This document shows positions 1 to 10,041 of a DNA stretch of 64,000 nucleotides, one piece after another; within the stretch, counting starts at the first letter, position 1; every line of letters begins with the position of its first letter. Below the pieces are notes generated by a model, which saw nothing but the letters and a program-made list of their open reading frames with translations, was not told where the DNA came from and searched no databases. The DNA is taken from assembly GCA_003640645.1 (NCBI GenBank), contig QGHH01000002.1:236180-300179 (forward strand). Direction: 5' to 3'. The DNA is from Fredinandcohnia aciditolerans (GTDB taxonomy: Bacteria; Bacillota; Bacilli; Bacillales; Bacillaceae_L). The position numbers were made by a program, and so were the translations under genes.

Positions 1-258
1 CTTGGAAGATTTATCGAATTTAGCGTATTTGGATCAGAAGTAACTACTGACTGGAGCGTTATCGGGGACAGAAAAGAATTGGATATTAGAGGGTCTCACT
101 TAGGACCATACACATACCCAATTGCAATCGACCTATTTGAACGTGGCTTATTAACAGCTGAAGGCATTGTAACACATAGCTACAAAGTAGAAGACTTTGC
201 TGAAGCTATGGATATGGCACATAATCCAGAAGCAATTAAAGTTTTATTAAAACCTTAA
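1..258 (+). CDS. Zinc-type alcohol/polyol dehydrogenase, C-terminal fragment
   Basis: The frame is open from base 1 and ends with TAA at 256-258, giving the last 85 residues of a protein whose start lies before the window. The segment (RFIEFSVFG, RGSHLGPYTYPIAIDLFERG, then AIKVLLKP) reads like the C-terminal nucleotide-binding and closing part of medium-chain zinc dehydrogenases of the threonine/polyol dehydrogenase type. Such enzymes oxidise a secondary alcohol with NAD(P)+. Standing just before araD, it may feed a pentitol or tetritol into pentose metabolism, which is inference. The zinc-binding half is not visible, so the substrate cannot be judged. Confidence 0.7.
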   Translation, partial: LGRFIEFSVFGSEVTTDWSVIGDRKELDIRGSHLGPYTYPIAIDLFERGLLTAEGIVTHSYKVEDFAEAMDMAHNPEAIKVLLKP

Positions 259-309
259 TTTAGCCATTAGGGTATATGTCACGAGTATTGATAATTAAGA
301 ATAAAGGAA

Positions 310-337
310 GACTCGGCATTCGCCGAGTTTTCTTTAT
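310..337 (+). terminator. Rho-independent terminator
   Basis: A 7-bp stem ACTCGGC/GCCGAGT with an ATTC loop (311-328) is followed by a T-rich run. It separates the dehydrogenase from araD, so araD probably has its own promoter or depends on readthrough. Confidence 0.75.
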
Positions 338-355
338 AGAACGGAGTGAATAATT

Positions 356-1060
356 ATGTTAGAAGATTTAAAGCAAAAAGTGTTAGAAGCGAATCTTGAG
401 CTGCCAAAACAAAACTTAGTCATTTTTACTTGGGGAAATGTAAGTGGAATTGATCGAGAAAAAGGCCTTGTAGTAATTAAGCCAAGTGGCGTTGCTTATG
501 AGGATTTGAAAGCGGAGGATTTGCCAGTACTAGATTTAGAAGGAAATATCATTGAAGGTGAACTGAACCCATCGTCAGATACTGCAACACACTTAGTTTT
601 ATATAAGGCGTTTCCTGAAATAGGAGGGGTTGTTCATACCCATTCACCATGGTGTACAAAATGGGCACAATCAGGAAGACCGATTCCTGCTTATGGAACA
701 ACACATGCTGATTACTTCTATGGAGAGATTCCTTGTACTCGTCACATGACTCCGTTTGAAATTGATAATGACTATGAGCACAATACAGGGGAAGTCATTG
801 TAGAAACATTTAAAGATATTGATCCATCTTCAATTCCAGGTGTCATTGTGAACAATCACGGTCCTTTTAACTGGGGGAAAGATCCAATGAAAGCTGTAGA
901 AAATGCGGTTGTCATGGAGGAAGTTGCGAAATTTGCTTACTATACTCAAAGTCTATCACCGGATCTAGAAGCAATTGACCAACACTTACTAGATAAACAC
1001 TTCCTACGAAAACACGGCAAAAACGCATACTATGGCCAACACAAAAAAGTAAACAACTAA
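356..1060 (+). CDS. araD: L-ribulose-5-phosphate 4-epimerase (copy 1)
   Basis: This 234-residue class II aldolase-fold enzyme converts L-ribulose-5-phosphate to D-xylulose-5-phosphate, the last step of arabinose entry into the pentose phosphate pathway. The zinc ligands are visible as HTH (H94, H96) and NNHGP (H168). The phosphate-binding segments TWGNVSG and KPSG and the acidic NPSSD motif are present, as is the C-terminal YYGQ that usually carries the catalytic Tyr. Length is normal for the family. The start is ATG after GGAGTG. The window has a second, more diverged araD at 14468-15163. This copy pairs with the first kinase at 1194, separated by a repeat module. Confidence 0.93.
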   Translation: MLEDLKQKVLEANLELPKQNLVIFTWGNVSGIDREKGLVVIKPSGVAYEDLKAEDLPVLDLEGNIIEGELNPSSDTATHLVLYKAFPEIGGVVHTHSPWCTKWAQSGRPIPAYGTTHADYFYGEIPCTRHMTPFEIDNDYEHNTGEVIVETFKDIDPSSIPGVIVNNHGPFNWGKDPMKAVENAVVMEEVAKFAYYTQSLSPDLEAIDQHLLDKHFLRKHGKNAYYGQHKKVNN

Positions 1061-1061
1061 A

Positions 1062-1131
1062 TGGGACAGAGGGACAGGTCCCTTGTCCCAGGAAAAATAG
1101 GGTGGGACAGGGGACCTGTCCCCTTGACCCA
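1062..1131 (+). repeat. GGGACAGG repeat, inverted A-B pair
   Basis: Unit A (1062-1090, centre GGGACAGGTCCC) and unit B (1101-1131, centre GGGACCTGTCCC) are approximate reverse complements around an A-rich linker. The module starts 1 bp after the araD stop, inside a probable operon. Confidence 0.9.
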
Positions 1132-1193
1132 ATAAATGGCGCTTTTGGAAATCCTATTTACACAATGAAATAGTTACTAGAGGGGGATGTAAC

Positions 1194-2831
1194 ATGAAAG
1201 CGAATCAGGTAGACATTAAGCAAGCGATTATGAATGGAGATACTTCTCTTGGGATTGAATTAGGATCGACACGGATTAAAGCTGTTCTAATTGATAGGCA
1301 GTTTGAAACCATTGCGTCTGGAGGTTATGAGTGGGAAAATCGTCTGGAAAATGGCTATTGGACGTACGACCTAGAAGATATAACTACTGGGTTACAGGCA
1401 GCTTATCGCGAAATGAAAAACGAAGTTGAACGAAAATATGGAATCACGATACGAAAGATTGGTTCTATTGGATTTTCTGCCATGATGCACGGCTATATGG
1501 CGTTTGACAAGACGGGGGAGCTACTCGTTCCTTTTCGCACGTGGCGGAATACAAATGCTGGTAAAGCAGCAAAAGAATTAACAGATCTTTTTCAATATAA
1601 TATTCCTGAAAGATGGAGTATCGCTCACCTATACCAAGCGATTTTAAACGAAGAGGAACACGTTCCACAACTTGATTACATCACAACATTATCTGGTTAC
1701 ATTCATTGGTTATTGACTGGGAACAAGGCAATTGGGATTGGTGATGCTTCTGGTATGTTCCCAATTAATGATGCAACAAAGAATTATAATGAAGCAATGG
1801 TCGAGCAATTTGATGAACTGGTTGCCGCGAAAAATTATCCTTGGAAGCTAAGAAACATTCTTCCTCCAGTTTATATCTCTGGTGAGTATGCCGGGAAATT
1901 AACGGATATTGGAGCTGAAATTCTAGATCCATCACAAGATTTACAGCCAGGTATTCCTGTTTGTCCACCAGAAGGTGATGCTGGTACAGGAATGGTTGCG
2001 ACAAATAGCGTAAGAAAACGTACAGGAAACGTATCAGTTGGAACCTCTGTTTTTGCCATGATTGTTTTAGAAAAGGAACTTTCAAAAGTATACCCAGAGA
2101 TTGACATGGTCACAACGCCAAACGGTAGTCCTGTTGCGATGGTTCATGCCAATAACTGTTCAAGTGATATTAACGCTTGGATGGGATTGTTCCGTGAATT
2201 TTCGGAAGCGATGGGGTATAAGGTTGATACCAACCAGTTATTCAGTGTCATGTTCAACAAAGCATTGGAAGCTGACCCAGATGGTGGCGGATTGCTAAGT
2301 TACGGATATTTTTCAGGTGAATTTATTACCGGATTAGAACACGGCAGACCATTGTTTGTTCGATCACCAGAGAGTAACTTTAATCTAGCAAACTTTATGC
2401 GTACACATCTATTTTCAGCATTTGGTGCATTGAAAATTGGAATGGATATTCTGACTAAGCAGGAAGATGTTGCGATAGATAGCATTTTGGCGCATGGTGG
2501 TTTATTTAAAACGCCTGTAGTGGGACAAACGATGATGGCAGCATCCATGAATACGCCTGTTTCTGTCATGGCAACAGCCGGAGAAGGTGGCGCGTGGGGA
2601 ATGGCTATTCTTGCTTCTTATATGATGAATGAAAATAAGAATGAAAGCTTAGAAGACTTCCTCGACAGAAGAGTCTTTAACGATGTGGTTGGGGACGTAA
2701 TAGATCCTAGTCCTGAAGACGTAAAAGGGTTTGAAGTATTTATTGAGCGCTATAAAAAAGGAATAGAAATTGAGAAGGCAGCGGTTGATAATTTGCATCT
2801 AACAAAAGACGAGAAAACAGTAAAATTGTAG
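1194..2831 (+). CDS. araB: FGGY-family kinase, probable L-ribulokinase (copy 1)
   Basis: This 545-residue cytoplasmic sugar kinase phosphorylates, by inference from its neighbours, L-ribulose. It starts with ATG after GAGGGGG. The N-terminal FGGY half opens with the phosphate motif [14 protein letters not shown] (residue ~20) and contains the sugar-side [11 protein letters not shown] and FRTWRNT segments. The C-terminal half has [13 protein letters not shown] and [13 protein letters not shown], typical of the ATP-binding lobe. The sequence resembles the roughly 540-residue FGGY type found beside araA and araD in Firmicutes and Bacteroidetes rather than classical E. coli AraB, so xylulokinase-like labels are possible. 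A nearly full-length paralog lies at 12837-14474. Confidence 0.82.
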   Translation: MKANQVDIKQAIMNGDTSLGIELGSTRIKAVLIDRQFETIASGGYEWENRLENGYWTYDLEDITTGLQAAYREMKNEVERKYGITIRKIGSIGFSAMMHGYMAFDKTGELLVPFRTWRNTNAGKAAKELTDLFQYNIPERWSIAHLYQAILNEEEHVPQLDYITTLSGYIHWLLTGNKAIGIGDASGMFPINDATKNYNEAMVEQFDELVAAKNYPWKLRNILPPVYISGEYAGKLTDIGAEILDPSQDLQPGIPVCPPEGDAGTGMVATNSVRKRTGNVSVGTSVFAMIVLEKELSKVYPEIDMVTTPNGSPVAMVHANNCSSDINAWMGLFREFSEAMGYKVDTNQLFSVMFNKALEADPDGGGLLSYGYFSGEFITGLEHGRPLFVRSPESNFNLANFMRTHLFSAFGALKIGMDILTKQEDVAIDSILAHGGLFKTPVVGQTMMAASMNTPVSVMATAGEGGAWGMAILASYMMNENKNESLEDFLDRRVFNDVVGDVIDPSPEDVKGFEVFIERYKKGIEIEKAAVDNLHLTKDEKTVKL

Positions 2832-2903
2832 GGACAGAGGGACAGGTCCCTCGTCCTAAAAGGAAAAATATGGTGGGACATGGGACCTGTCCCTGTGTCC
2901 CAC
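2830..2903 (+). repeat. GGGACAGG repeat, inverted A-B pair
   Basis: An A unit (GGGACAGAGGGACAGGTCCC...) and a B unit (TGGGACATGGGACCTGTCCC...) flank a linker containing AAAAATATGGT. It lies between the convergent kinase and amidase genes and could act on both transcripts' 3' ends. Confidence 0.9.
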
Positions 2904-2906
2904 CTT

Positions 2907-4376
2907 TTATCTTGGATTAATCGGTGTTTGGATTTGTGAGTGTGCTTCAATTACTTCAGCAGCATCAAATAGTGTATCCTCCCGGAAACGTCTTCCGAGG
3001 AGTTGAACTCCAACTGGTAGACCATCAGCAACAGAAGTAGGAACGGAAATAGCAGGGAAACCAAGCACTGGAATGGCCATCATGGACCATTGTGCATCCA
3101 TAACACGCCTCATGCTTTCAATGCTTTTGATATCCTCATCTTGTTCAAATGCCTGTTCTGCAGAGACTGGCATGAGCAATAGCGGGTATTCTTGTAAAAA
3201 CTCCTGAAGTTGTACAATTAGCGTTCCGCGACGTGCGTAGCCCTTAATATAGTCGGTTACTCCAGGGTTTTCGCCCCACCATTCTTTTGCATTTTCGGAA
3301 TAATGCAAAGCAGCCTTTTTCATACCTTCGTCTCCATACTGCTCTATAAGCGAAATATTCAATTTGAATTCTTCAAGCACTAACAAATACCAAAGTCTGT
3401 AGGCTTCAGTAAATAGAGGGAGCTTCACTTCTTCCACTACATAACCTGCTTCTGTCAACTGGTCGGCTGCTTCATTCAAAGCCTGATTAACGGCTGTAGA
3501 TGGAGTAGCGACACCAATATCACGTAAAAGCCCAACTCGAATTGGCTTTTGAAGGGGTTCGCCAATTAACGGTACTGAAGCATGAAGTGGATCACGGGGA
3601 TCAAATGCACTCATGCTTTGAAGTGCAAGGCGAAGATCCCCAACGCTACGGGCAAGCGGACCATCAGTTGACATCAGTTGTCCTGAAAAGGATTGATCTC
3701 CATCCGGAGGACCAAACCAGCCAGGAACTCTTCCTATAGTTGGTCGAATTCCAGTAATTCCACAAGCATATGCTGGGTGTCGAACAGAACCACCAATATC
3801 ATTACCATGCCCAATTGGCATCATCCCAGAAGCAACAGCTGATGCAGCGCCTCCACTCGACCCTCCAGGTGTACGTGTTTTATCCCAAGGGTTCAGGGTT
3901 CTTCCGTGCAAATCATTATTTGTAAACCAGCGGAAACTAAAAGCAGGCGTATTACTGCGGCCAACAATGACGGCTCCTGCATTCCGGAGATTTGCCACTG
4001 GGGGACTGTCCGTTTCAGCAAGATTATCTTTAAAAGCCACAACACCATCTGTTGTTACATGTCCAGCTTGGTCAACATTCACTTTTGTAGAAACAGGCAC
4101 ACCATGTAACGGCCCAAGAAGTTCTCCTTTTTTTACAGCAAGATCTGCCTGATCAGCTGCAGCAAGTGCCTCTTCTGCATGAACTTCAACCAGGGCATTA
4201 AGCACTGGATTGACTTCCTCGATTCTGTCCAAACAGCTCTCAACAGCCTCGCGAGAAGAAATGAGTCTTGTTCGAATGCCATGAGCCAAATCTGTTGCCG
4301 ACCAACGCCATAATTCATCCTTACCTTGATTATGTAATACCTGAGATGCACGAGATTGTACTGAAGATCGTTCCAA
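2907..4376 (-). CDS. Amidase-signature family amidase
   Basis: This 489-residue amidase-signature hydrolase splits amide bonds; the substrate is unknown. The catalytic triad is visible: Lys in STKVN (~residue 97), cis-Ser in TPGGSSGG (~171) and the nucleophile Ser in DIGGSVRHPA (~196). The C-terminal part ends with the family-typical GLPVGVQLLGRRFREDTLFDAAEVIE. The chosen start is TTG at 4376, about 20 residues before the usual domain start (LWRWSATDLA), with a GGTGG-like site upstream. No signal peptide is seen, so it is cytoplasmic. It is transcribed against the arabinose genes on both sides and its link to them is unclear. Confidence 0.88.
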   Translation of the reverse strand: MERSSVQSRASQVLHNQGKDELWRWSATDLAHGIRTRLISSREAVESCLDRIEEVNPVLNALVEVHAEEALAAADQADLAVKKGELLGPLHGVPVSTKVNVDQAGHVTTDGVVAFKDNLAETDSPPVANLRNAGAVIVGRSNTPAFSFRWFTNNDLHGRTLNPWDKTRTPGGSSGGAASAVASGMMPIGHGNDIGGSVRHPAYACGITGIRPTIGRVPGWFGPPDGDQSFSGQLMSTDGPLARSVGDLRLALQSMSAFDPRDPLHASVPLIGEPLQKPIRVGLLRDIGVATPSTAVNQALNEAADQLTEAGYVVEEVKLPLFTEAYRLWYLLVLEEFKLNISLIEQYGDEGMKKAALHYSENAKEWWGENPGVTDYIKGYARRGTLIVQLQEFLQEYPLLLMPVSAEQAFEQDEDIKSIESMRRVMDAQWSMMAIPVLGFPAISVPTSVADGLPVGVQLLGRRFREDTLFDAAEVIEAHSQIQTPINPR

Positions 4377-4455
4377 ACCTCATCGCCACCTATCAAATTA
4401 TTTTGAATATTACAAACCAATTATATGCTATAGCTAACCTATTTAAAACAAAAAA

Positions 4456-4503
4456 TGGGACAAGTCCTTTCTTTCGAGGTGGGACCTGTCCCCGTGACCC
4501 AGC
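4456..4503 (+). repeat. Degenerate GGGACAGG repeat copy
   Basis: A degraded A unit followed by a B unit (GGTGGGACCTGTCCCCGTGA) lies between the divergent amidase and araP genes. The rest of 4377-4672 should hold both promoters. A TATAAT box at about 4609 has no convincing -35 partner. Confidence 0.7.
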
Positions 4504-4672
4504 AACGGCCGATTTTAACTTCGTGGCCCAGCACGACTACCAACGCCAACCCAACCCCTCCATTCTATAACTCTCTCTAAAATAATAAGAATTTTTGAAA
4601 GAGTTACGCTATAATAGGCATATATTGAAATTGAATCTACTAATCACTCTCCTTATGAAAGGGGTTTCATAG

Positions 4673-5668
4673 ATGAAGAAGCTGCTTTTCGTGTATTTGT
4701 TGCTCATTGGATTGTTTGTTCTTTACATATATAACTATCAAGCGGAGGGTTCGACGAAACGTGCCTGGAATGAGAATGAGCTGGTCGGGGATGTGGATGA
4801 AACGTATGTAATGGTCACGTTTATGGTGGGGATTGATTACTGGAAGCGGGCGTTAAAAGGTTTTGAGGATGCGGCAGAAGCGTTAAATGTTTCGATTGAG
4901 TACCGGGGTTCGACGCAATATGATGTACACGAGGAAATGACAGTCCTCGAGCAGGTAATTGCTAAGAATCCAGCTGGAATTGCAATATCCACAATGGATC
5001 CAGAAGCCTTAAATCCTGTGATTGATAAAGCGGTAGAGGCTGGAATACCAGTCGTCATGTTCGATGCAGATGCACCAGAAAGTAAGGCGTATTCGTTCCT
5101 AGGAACGGATAATTACAAGGCAGGTGTAGAGGCGGCTCACAAAATGGCAGAGTTAGTAGATGAAAAGGGACAAGTTGGTGTTATTACCCTCCCCAATCAG
5201 TTAAACCATCAGGAACGTACCAAAGGATTTCAGGATACGATTTTCAGGGAATATCCTGAAATGGAGGTTGTCTCTGTCAAAGACGGGAGAGGCGATCAAG
5301 TGATATCAAAAGAGGTAGCAGAATCGATGATTGCCGAGAATCCGAATGTGGCAGGCATCTTCGTGACGGAGGCGAACGGTGGAGTTGGAGTTGGACAAAC
5401 CATCATCGCCAATAAACTCAAAGACTCTGTTAAAATCATTAGTTTTGATACAGATAAGGGAACCCTCGATATGATTAAGGACGATGTGATTTCCGCCACC
5501 ATTGCACAGGGAACATGGGAAATGGGGTACTGGTCCTTGCAATTTTTGTTTCACTTGCAACATGGCATTCATGAACAAGACCGAAAAAATGCACCTTTAC
5601 CTCGATACGTGGATACAGGTGTAACCATTGTTACAAAGGAAAATGTGAACTCCTACTATCCACAATAA
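4673..5668 (+). CDS. araP: Membrane-anchored sugar-binding sensor protein (AraP-like)
   Basis: This 331-residue protein has an N-terminal hydrophobic segment (residues 4-20) followed by a periplasmic-binding-protein type 1 fold (FMVGIDYWKRALKGFEDAA, ISTMDPEALNPVIDKAVEAG, FLGTDNYKAG). It is followed after 15 bp by a YesM-type kinase and a YesN-type regulator. This is the order of araPST in Geobacillus stearothermophilus, where AraP binds arabinose outside the cell and signals through AraS. No lipobox cysteine is visible, so it is probably held by an uncleaved signal anchor. Start ATG with GAAAGGGG upstream. Arabinose as ligand is inferred from the neighbours. Confidence 0.82.
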   Translation: MKKLLFVYLLLIGLFVLYIYNYQAEGSTKRAWNENELVGDVDETYVMVTFMVGIDYWKRALKGFEDAAEALNVSIEYRGSTQYDVHEEMTVLEQVIAKNPAGIAISTMDPEALNPVIDKAVEAGIPVVMFDADAPESKAYSFLGTDNYKAGVEAAHKMAELVDEKGQVGVITLPNQLNHQERTKGFQDTIFREYPEMEVVSVKDGRGDQVISKEVAESMIAENPNVAGIFVTEANGGVGVGQTIIANKLKDSVKIISFDTDKGTLDMIKDDVISATIAQGTWEMGYWSLQFLFHLQHGIHEQDRKNAPLPRYVDTGVTIVTKENVNSYYPQ

Positions 5669-5683
5669 ACTTCTAGGAATGGA

Positions 5684-7522
5684 TTGGTTGAATTGAAGAA
5701 TTTCATACAAATAAATAATTTACCAATTCGATATAAGCTGATCTCTCATTTTTTAATTATTAGTATCATCCCGATTATCTGCTTAGGTTTTTTAATTAAT
5801 TGGACGGTTGAGCGTGTTGTGGAAGAGCAAGTCAATCAGAATACCTTACAGCTTATTAGTAAAGTGAATGAAACACTTGAATTCTACATAAATAACATGC
5901 AACGTGTTACCTACTTTATTTCCTATAATGAGCGGATTGAGGACTTTTTTCATCATAATGGTCAGCAACCTGGTCAATATCAAACAAATGAATATGAGAT
6001 TCAACGCTATCTTCGTAATTTTACAACGTTAATGCCTGAAGTAGCAGGGGTTTTAGTCGTGAACAGCGCAGGGGAGTATGTGAGTAATGAACTGTACGCT
6101 CCGGCTTCAGAGAATTTAACGGAAGAGTCTTGGTATCAAGAGGCGGTAGAAAATAAAGGGATCTTTCGAATGATTGGTCAACCGAAGGACCGCCGTCTCT
6201 CATCATTGGTCAGTTACAAAAATGATGAAGTGGTGTCAGGCGTTCGCGCTGTCATTGATCCAATTTCACAGGAAGTACTAGGGGTCATTTTAATCGATTT
6301 AAAGGTTAGGACGGTTGCTGAAACGTTAGTCGATGTACGGCTTGGAAAAACCGGCTATTTGACGGTGATTGATGAACAAAGTAGACCGATTTACCAGCCC
6401 AAAGATCCTTTAATTGAAACGATCCCAAATGAATGGCTGGATGAAAAAAGGTCAGGTACGTTTTCAAAGAAGATTGGTTCACAGAAGGTGCAGTTTATTT
6501 TTCAAGAATCACCATACTCGAACTGGACCACCATCGGCGTCTTTCCAACCGAGGAATCCATATTCGAAATAAGGGAGATACAGTTTTATTTAGTCGTTTT
6601 TGTCTTTATCATTCTCTTATTTGGGATTCCGGTATCGTACTTCTTATCCAATTCGATCTCTAAGCCAATTCGCCAGTTAATGAAGTTTATGCGGAAAGCC
6701 GAAAGTGGGGAGTTTGGGGTCCGGTATACTGAAAAACGAGATGATGAGATTGGTATGCTTGGCCGAAGTTTTAACAAAATGCTAAAACAAATCAATGAAT
6801 TGCTACGCTTAACGGAGAGGCACGAAAGACAGAAGCGAGAAGCCGAATTTAGAAGTTTACAAGCCAATATCAATCCTCATTTTCTCTATAATACGCTTGA
6901 TACGATTCAATGGATGGCACGAAAGCAAAAGGCGATTGAAATAGCCGAAGTGGTTGAATCGTTAGCAAAATTGTTCCGAATTGGATTAAGTAAGGGAAGA
7001 GATCGGATACCACTCGATAAGGAAATAGAGCATATTGAAAGTTACTTAAAAATTCAACAAACGAGATATCGTGAAAAATTACAGTATCAGATTGATGTGG
7101 ACGAACGTGCCGCTTCGCTATATGTTCTCAAATTTATTCTGCAGCCACTTGTCGAAAATGCAATCTACCATGGAATAAAAGAGCGACGGGGGCCGGGTCA
7201 AATCATGGTCTCTGCAAAACAAATGAACGGAAATTTACGCCTATTGATTCAAGATAACGGTGCTGGAATGTCAGAATCACAGCTTCACGAAATTCGTGTC
7301 GCCCTTAAGGATGCTGTTAGAAGGACAGAGAATCAAACTGAATCGAAACATAAGAAGGGATATGGGATTTTGAACGTTCAAGCTCGAATCGTACTTGCAT
7401 TCGGGGAACAGTATGGGATTACGATTGAGAGTAAGGAAAAGGTTGGGACAACGCTCGAGTTAGTGTTACCTATTTTAGAAGAAGATATTGAATGGGAAGA
7501 GGAGCGAAAACAACATGCGTAA
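5684..7522 (+). CDS. araS: Sensor histidine kinase, YesM family (AraS-like)
   Basis: This 612-residue membrane kinase has TM1 at about 20-40, an extracytoplasmic Cache-like sensor domain at about 45-285, TM2 at about 295-315 and then HAMP. The His_kinase domain carries NINPHFLYNTLDTIQW (phospho-acceptor His), and the ATPase domain has NAIYHG, DNGAGM and GYGILNVQAR. It is expected to receive the signal from sugar-loaded AraP and phosphorylate AraT. The start is TTG at 5684; TTG at 5693 is also possible because the ribosome site is poor. Its 3' end overlaps araT by 8 bp, indicating translational coupling. Confidence 0.88.
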   Translation: MVELKNFIQINNLPIRYKLISHFLIISIIPIICLGFLINWTVERVVEEQVNQNTLQLISKVNETLEFYINNMQRVTYFISYNERIEDFFHHNGQQPGQYQTNEYEIQRYLRNFTTLMPEVAGVLVVNSAGEYVSNELYAPASENLTEESWYQEAVENKGIFRMIGQPKDRRLSSLVSYKNDEVVSGVRAVIDPISQEVLGVILIDLKVRTVAETLVDVRLGKTGYLTVIDEQSRPIYQPKDPLIETIPNEWLDEKRSGTFSKKIGSQKVQFIFQESPYSNWTTIGVFPTEESIFEIREIQFYLVVFVFIILLFGIPVSYFLSNSISKPIRQLMKFMRKAESGEFGVRYTEKRDDEIGMLGRSFNKMLKQINELLRLTERHERQKREAEFRSLQANINPHFLYNTLDTIQWMARKQKAIEIAEVVESLAKLFRIGLSKGRDRIPLDKEIEHIESYLKIQQTRYREKLQYQIDVDERAASLYVLKFILQPLVENAIYHGIKERRGPGQIMVSAKQMNGNLRLLIQDNGAGMSESQLHEIRVALKDAVRRTENQTESKHKKGYGILNVQARIVLAFGEQYGITIESKEKVGTTLELVLPILEEDIEWEEERKQHA

Positions 7523-8732
7523 ATGGAAGGTTTTAATTGCCGATGATGAGTATATTATTCGGGATGGAATCCATTCTTCTATTGACTGGGAGAAGTTCAA
7601 TATGGAGGTCATTGGGGAAGCAGAGGATGGTGAAGAGGCTGTTGAATTAGCGATTGAACACCAGATTGATATCTTACTAGTTGATTTAAATATGCCCATC
7701 ATGGATGGACTTGAAGCAATGGAGGAGATTAAGGAGCAATTGCCAAACTGTAAAATGGTTGTCATCTCGGGGTATGATGATTTCCGTTACGCACAAGCAG
7801 CCCTTCGATTAAAGGTCGAAGATTATTTATTAAAACCAATCAATCCGGGAAAACTGGAAGAGTTAATCATGGACCTCAAACAAAAACTTGATCTGGAAGT
7901 TAACCAGAAGAAATATATCAAACAAGCTACCATACAGATAAAAAGGAATCATGTCCAGCTTAGGGAACGTTTTTTTCAGGATTGGATTGCAGGTCAGTTA
8001 GCGAATGAAGAGATTAGAGAGCAACTTCAGTTTTTACACCTGCCAGTCGCTCTTCCAACACAATATCTCGTGATTAAATGGCCCGATTATCATTTGAATC
8101 AAACGTTTATGCAAGAAAATGACCGGCAGTTGTACTTATTTGCGATAGAGAATATCGTAAAAGAAATGATTGGTTCAGAAAAGACGGTTATTTTTTGGGA
8201 CCAATCCCATTTGCTTAATGTGTGTGTATGGGAGCAACTCAACCGGGAGCTCCTCACAAAAATAGAAGAAGTCGTGCAAACCTATTTTAATCTCACAATC
8301 TATTATCATATGGAAGATATTTTTATTCAGGACTTTGTTCATTTGTATAAAATCTATGATCAATGCAAACGGCAGGTTGAACAGCAAATCAAAATGTCCC
8401 CAATTGTTAAACAGGCTCTAACCTATATTCAACAGCATTATCAGGATTCTTCCCTCACGCTAGAACGAGTAGCGGATGAATTACATATCACTAGTGTCTA
8501 TTTAAGTCGGATGATTAAGCATGAGCTTGGTATTTCCTACGTTGGACTTTTAACTCAAATGCGAATTAACAAAGCTGTTGATTTACTGAAAACAACAGAT
8601 TTATCGATCCGAGATATAGCAGAAACGGTTGGATATGATACACAACATTACTTTAGCACCACTTTTAAAAAAGTAGTCGGTATTTCACCAATGCAATTCA
8701 AGAATGATGTAGAAAACGTGCACCTTTCATAG
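7515..8732 (+). CDS. araT: Response regulator, YesN/AraC family (AraT-like)
   Basis: This 405-residue regulator has an N-terminal receiver domain with ADDE acidic pocket, phospho-acceptor D57 in LLVDLNMPIMDG and conserved Lys in LLKPI. A middle linker follows, and then a C-terminal AraC-type double helix-turn-helix (about 300-400: LTLERVADELHITSVYLSRMIKHE and IRDIAETVGYDTQHYFSTTF). The ATG at 7515, inside the end of the kinase gene and preceded by GAGGAGCG, is preferred to an upstream in-frame TTG at 7488. By analogy with Geobacillus AraT it should activate the araEGH operon just downstream. Confidence 0.88.
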   Translation: MRKWKVLIADDEYIIRDGIHSSIDWEKFNMEVIGEAEDGEEAVELAIEHQIDILLVDLNMPIMDGLEAMEEIKEQLPNCKMVVISGYDDFRYAQAALRLKVEDYLLKPINPGKLEELIMDLKQKLDLEVNQKKYIKQATIQIKRNHVQLRERFFQDWIAGQLANEEIREQLQFLHLPVALPTQYLVIKWPDYHLNQTFMQENDRQLYLFAIENIVKEMIGSEKTVIFWDQSHLLNVCVWEQLNRELLTKIEEVVQTYFNLTIYYHMEDIFIQDFVHLYKIYDQCKRQVEQQIKMSPIVKQALTYIQQHYQDSSLTLERVADELHITSVYLSRMIKHELGISYVGLLTQMRINKAVDLLKTTDLSIRDIAETVGYDTQHYFSTTFKKVVGISPMQFKNDVENVHLS

Positions 8733-8747
8733 AAGGTGCTTTTTTTA
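8718..8747 (+). terminator. Terminator after araT
   Basis: The stem GCACCTT/AAGGTGC (8720-8726 and 8733-8739) is followed by seven T. The araT stop codon lies in the hairpin loop. It separates regulator genes from the transporter operon. Confidence 0.85.
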
Positions 8748-8872
8748 TGCACTCATAACAAATGTTACGGAAAGTTTAAAAAATTATAAAAAGTGTTTGA
8801 TTTTATGTAAAGCCCTTTCATCAACGGAAATGATAATTTAATAGTAGCAAAAATATGAAAGGGGTTACATGT

Positions 8873-9964
8873 ATGAAGAAATTAGGTTTTTTAGCACTAA
8901 TCATTAGTTTGGTATTTGCGTTAGTGGCCTGTAGTGGAAGCGACAAATCGTCAGGTTCTGGGGGCGATTCAAAGGGTACGTTAATCGGGGTTGCGATGCC
9001 TACAAAGTCATCACAGCGCTGGGTGGATGATGGAAACAATATGGTGAAGCAATTAGAAGAACTTGGTTATAAAACAGATTTACAATATGCGGAAGATGAT
9101 GTCGATAAGCAAATCGAGCAAATTGAAAACATGATTGTAAAAGGTGCAAAAATCTTGGTTGTGGCATCGATTGACGGTACTGCTTTAACCAATGTATTAC
9201 AAAAAGCTGCCGATCAAGACATACAAGTCATCGCGTATGACCGTTTAATTATGGAAACACCAAATGTAAGTTATTACGCAACATTTGATAATTTCCAAGT
9301 AGGTGTCTTACAGGCTTCCTATATTGAAGAAGCACTGAACCTTAAGGAAGAAGCTGGACCATTTAATATTGAATTATTTGGTGGTTCACCAGATGACAAT
9401 AATGCCTACTTCTTCTGGGATGGTGCGATGTCTGTTCTAAAGCCACATATTGATAGCGGGAAATTGGTTATTCAAAGTGGTCAAACAGAATTTGAACAAG
9501 GAGCAACAATGCGCTGGGATGGAAACACCGCAAAATCACGTATGGAAAACATTTTAAGTAAAGCGTACTCTGGCGGGGAAAAGGTTGACGCCGTTTTATC
9601 ACCTTATGATGGAATTAGCCGTGGCGTTATTCAAGCATTAAAAGGTGTAGGTTACGGTTCTGCTGACCTTCCACTACCAGTTGTTACTGGACAAGATGCT
9701 GAGTCTGCTTCTGTTAAATCAATTATTGCGGGTGAACAAACACAAACGGTGTTTAAAGATACACGTAATTTAGCTGCTGTAGTGGTAAAAATGATTAAAT
9801 CGATTGAAGCTGGTGAAGAAGCAGAGGTGAATGATACAGAGACATATGATAATGGTCAAAAAGTCGTTCCTTCTTACTTAGTTGACCCTGTGTCAGTCGA
9901 TATCGACAACTACAAAGAAGTATTAATTGATAGCGGATATTACACAGAAGACGAAGTGAAATAA
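8873..9964 (+). CDS. araE: Arabinose-type ABC transporter substrate-binding lipoprotein
   Basis: This 363-residue lipoprotein has signal peptide [20 protein letters not shown] with lipobox LVAC (Cys20), a Ser/Gly-rich tether, then a type 1 sugar-binding fold ([38 protein letters not shown]). It resembles the ChvE/multiple-monosaccharide group. It should capture arabinose, possibly galactose or xylose too, outside the membrane for AraGH. The ATG at 8873 with AGGGG 8 bp upstream is chosen over an in-frame ATG at 8855. The name follows Geobacillus araEGH and is unrelated to the E. coli AraE symporter. Confidence 0.85.
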   Translation: MKKLGFLALIISLVFALVACSGSDKSSGSGGDSKGTLIGVAMPTKSSQRWVDDGNNMVKQLEELGYKTDLQYAEDDVDKQIEQIENMIVKGAKILVVASIDGTALTNVLQKAADQDIQVIAYDRLIMETPNVSYYATFDNFQVGVLQASYIEEALNLKEEAGPFNIELFGGSPDDNNAYFFWDGAMSVLKPHIDSGKLVIQSGQTEFEQGATMRWDGNTAKSRMENILSKAYSGGEKVDAVLSPYDGISRGVIQALKGVGYGSADLPLPVVTGQDAESASVKSIIAGEQTQTVFKDTRNLAAVVVKMIKSIEAGEEAEVNDTETYDNGQKVVPSYLVDPVSVDIDNYKEVLIDSGYYTEDEVK

Positions 9965-10041
9965 GTACCCCCCTATTTAGTGGTGATTTTCATGTCACCA
10001 CTAAATTACTTCATTCCGGATTTTAACGAGGTGGTGAGGAT

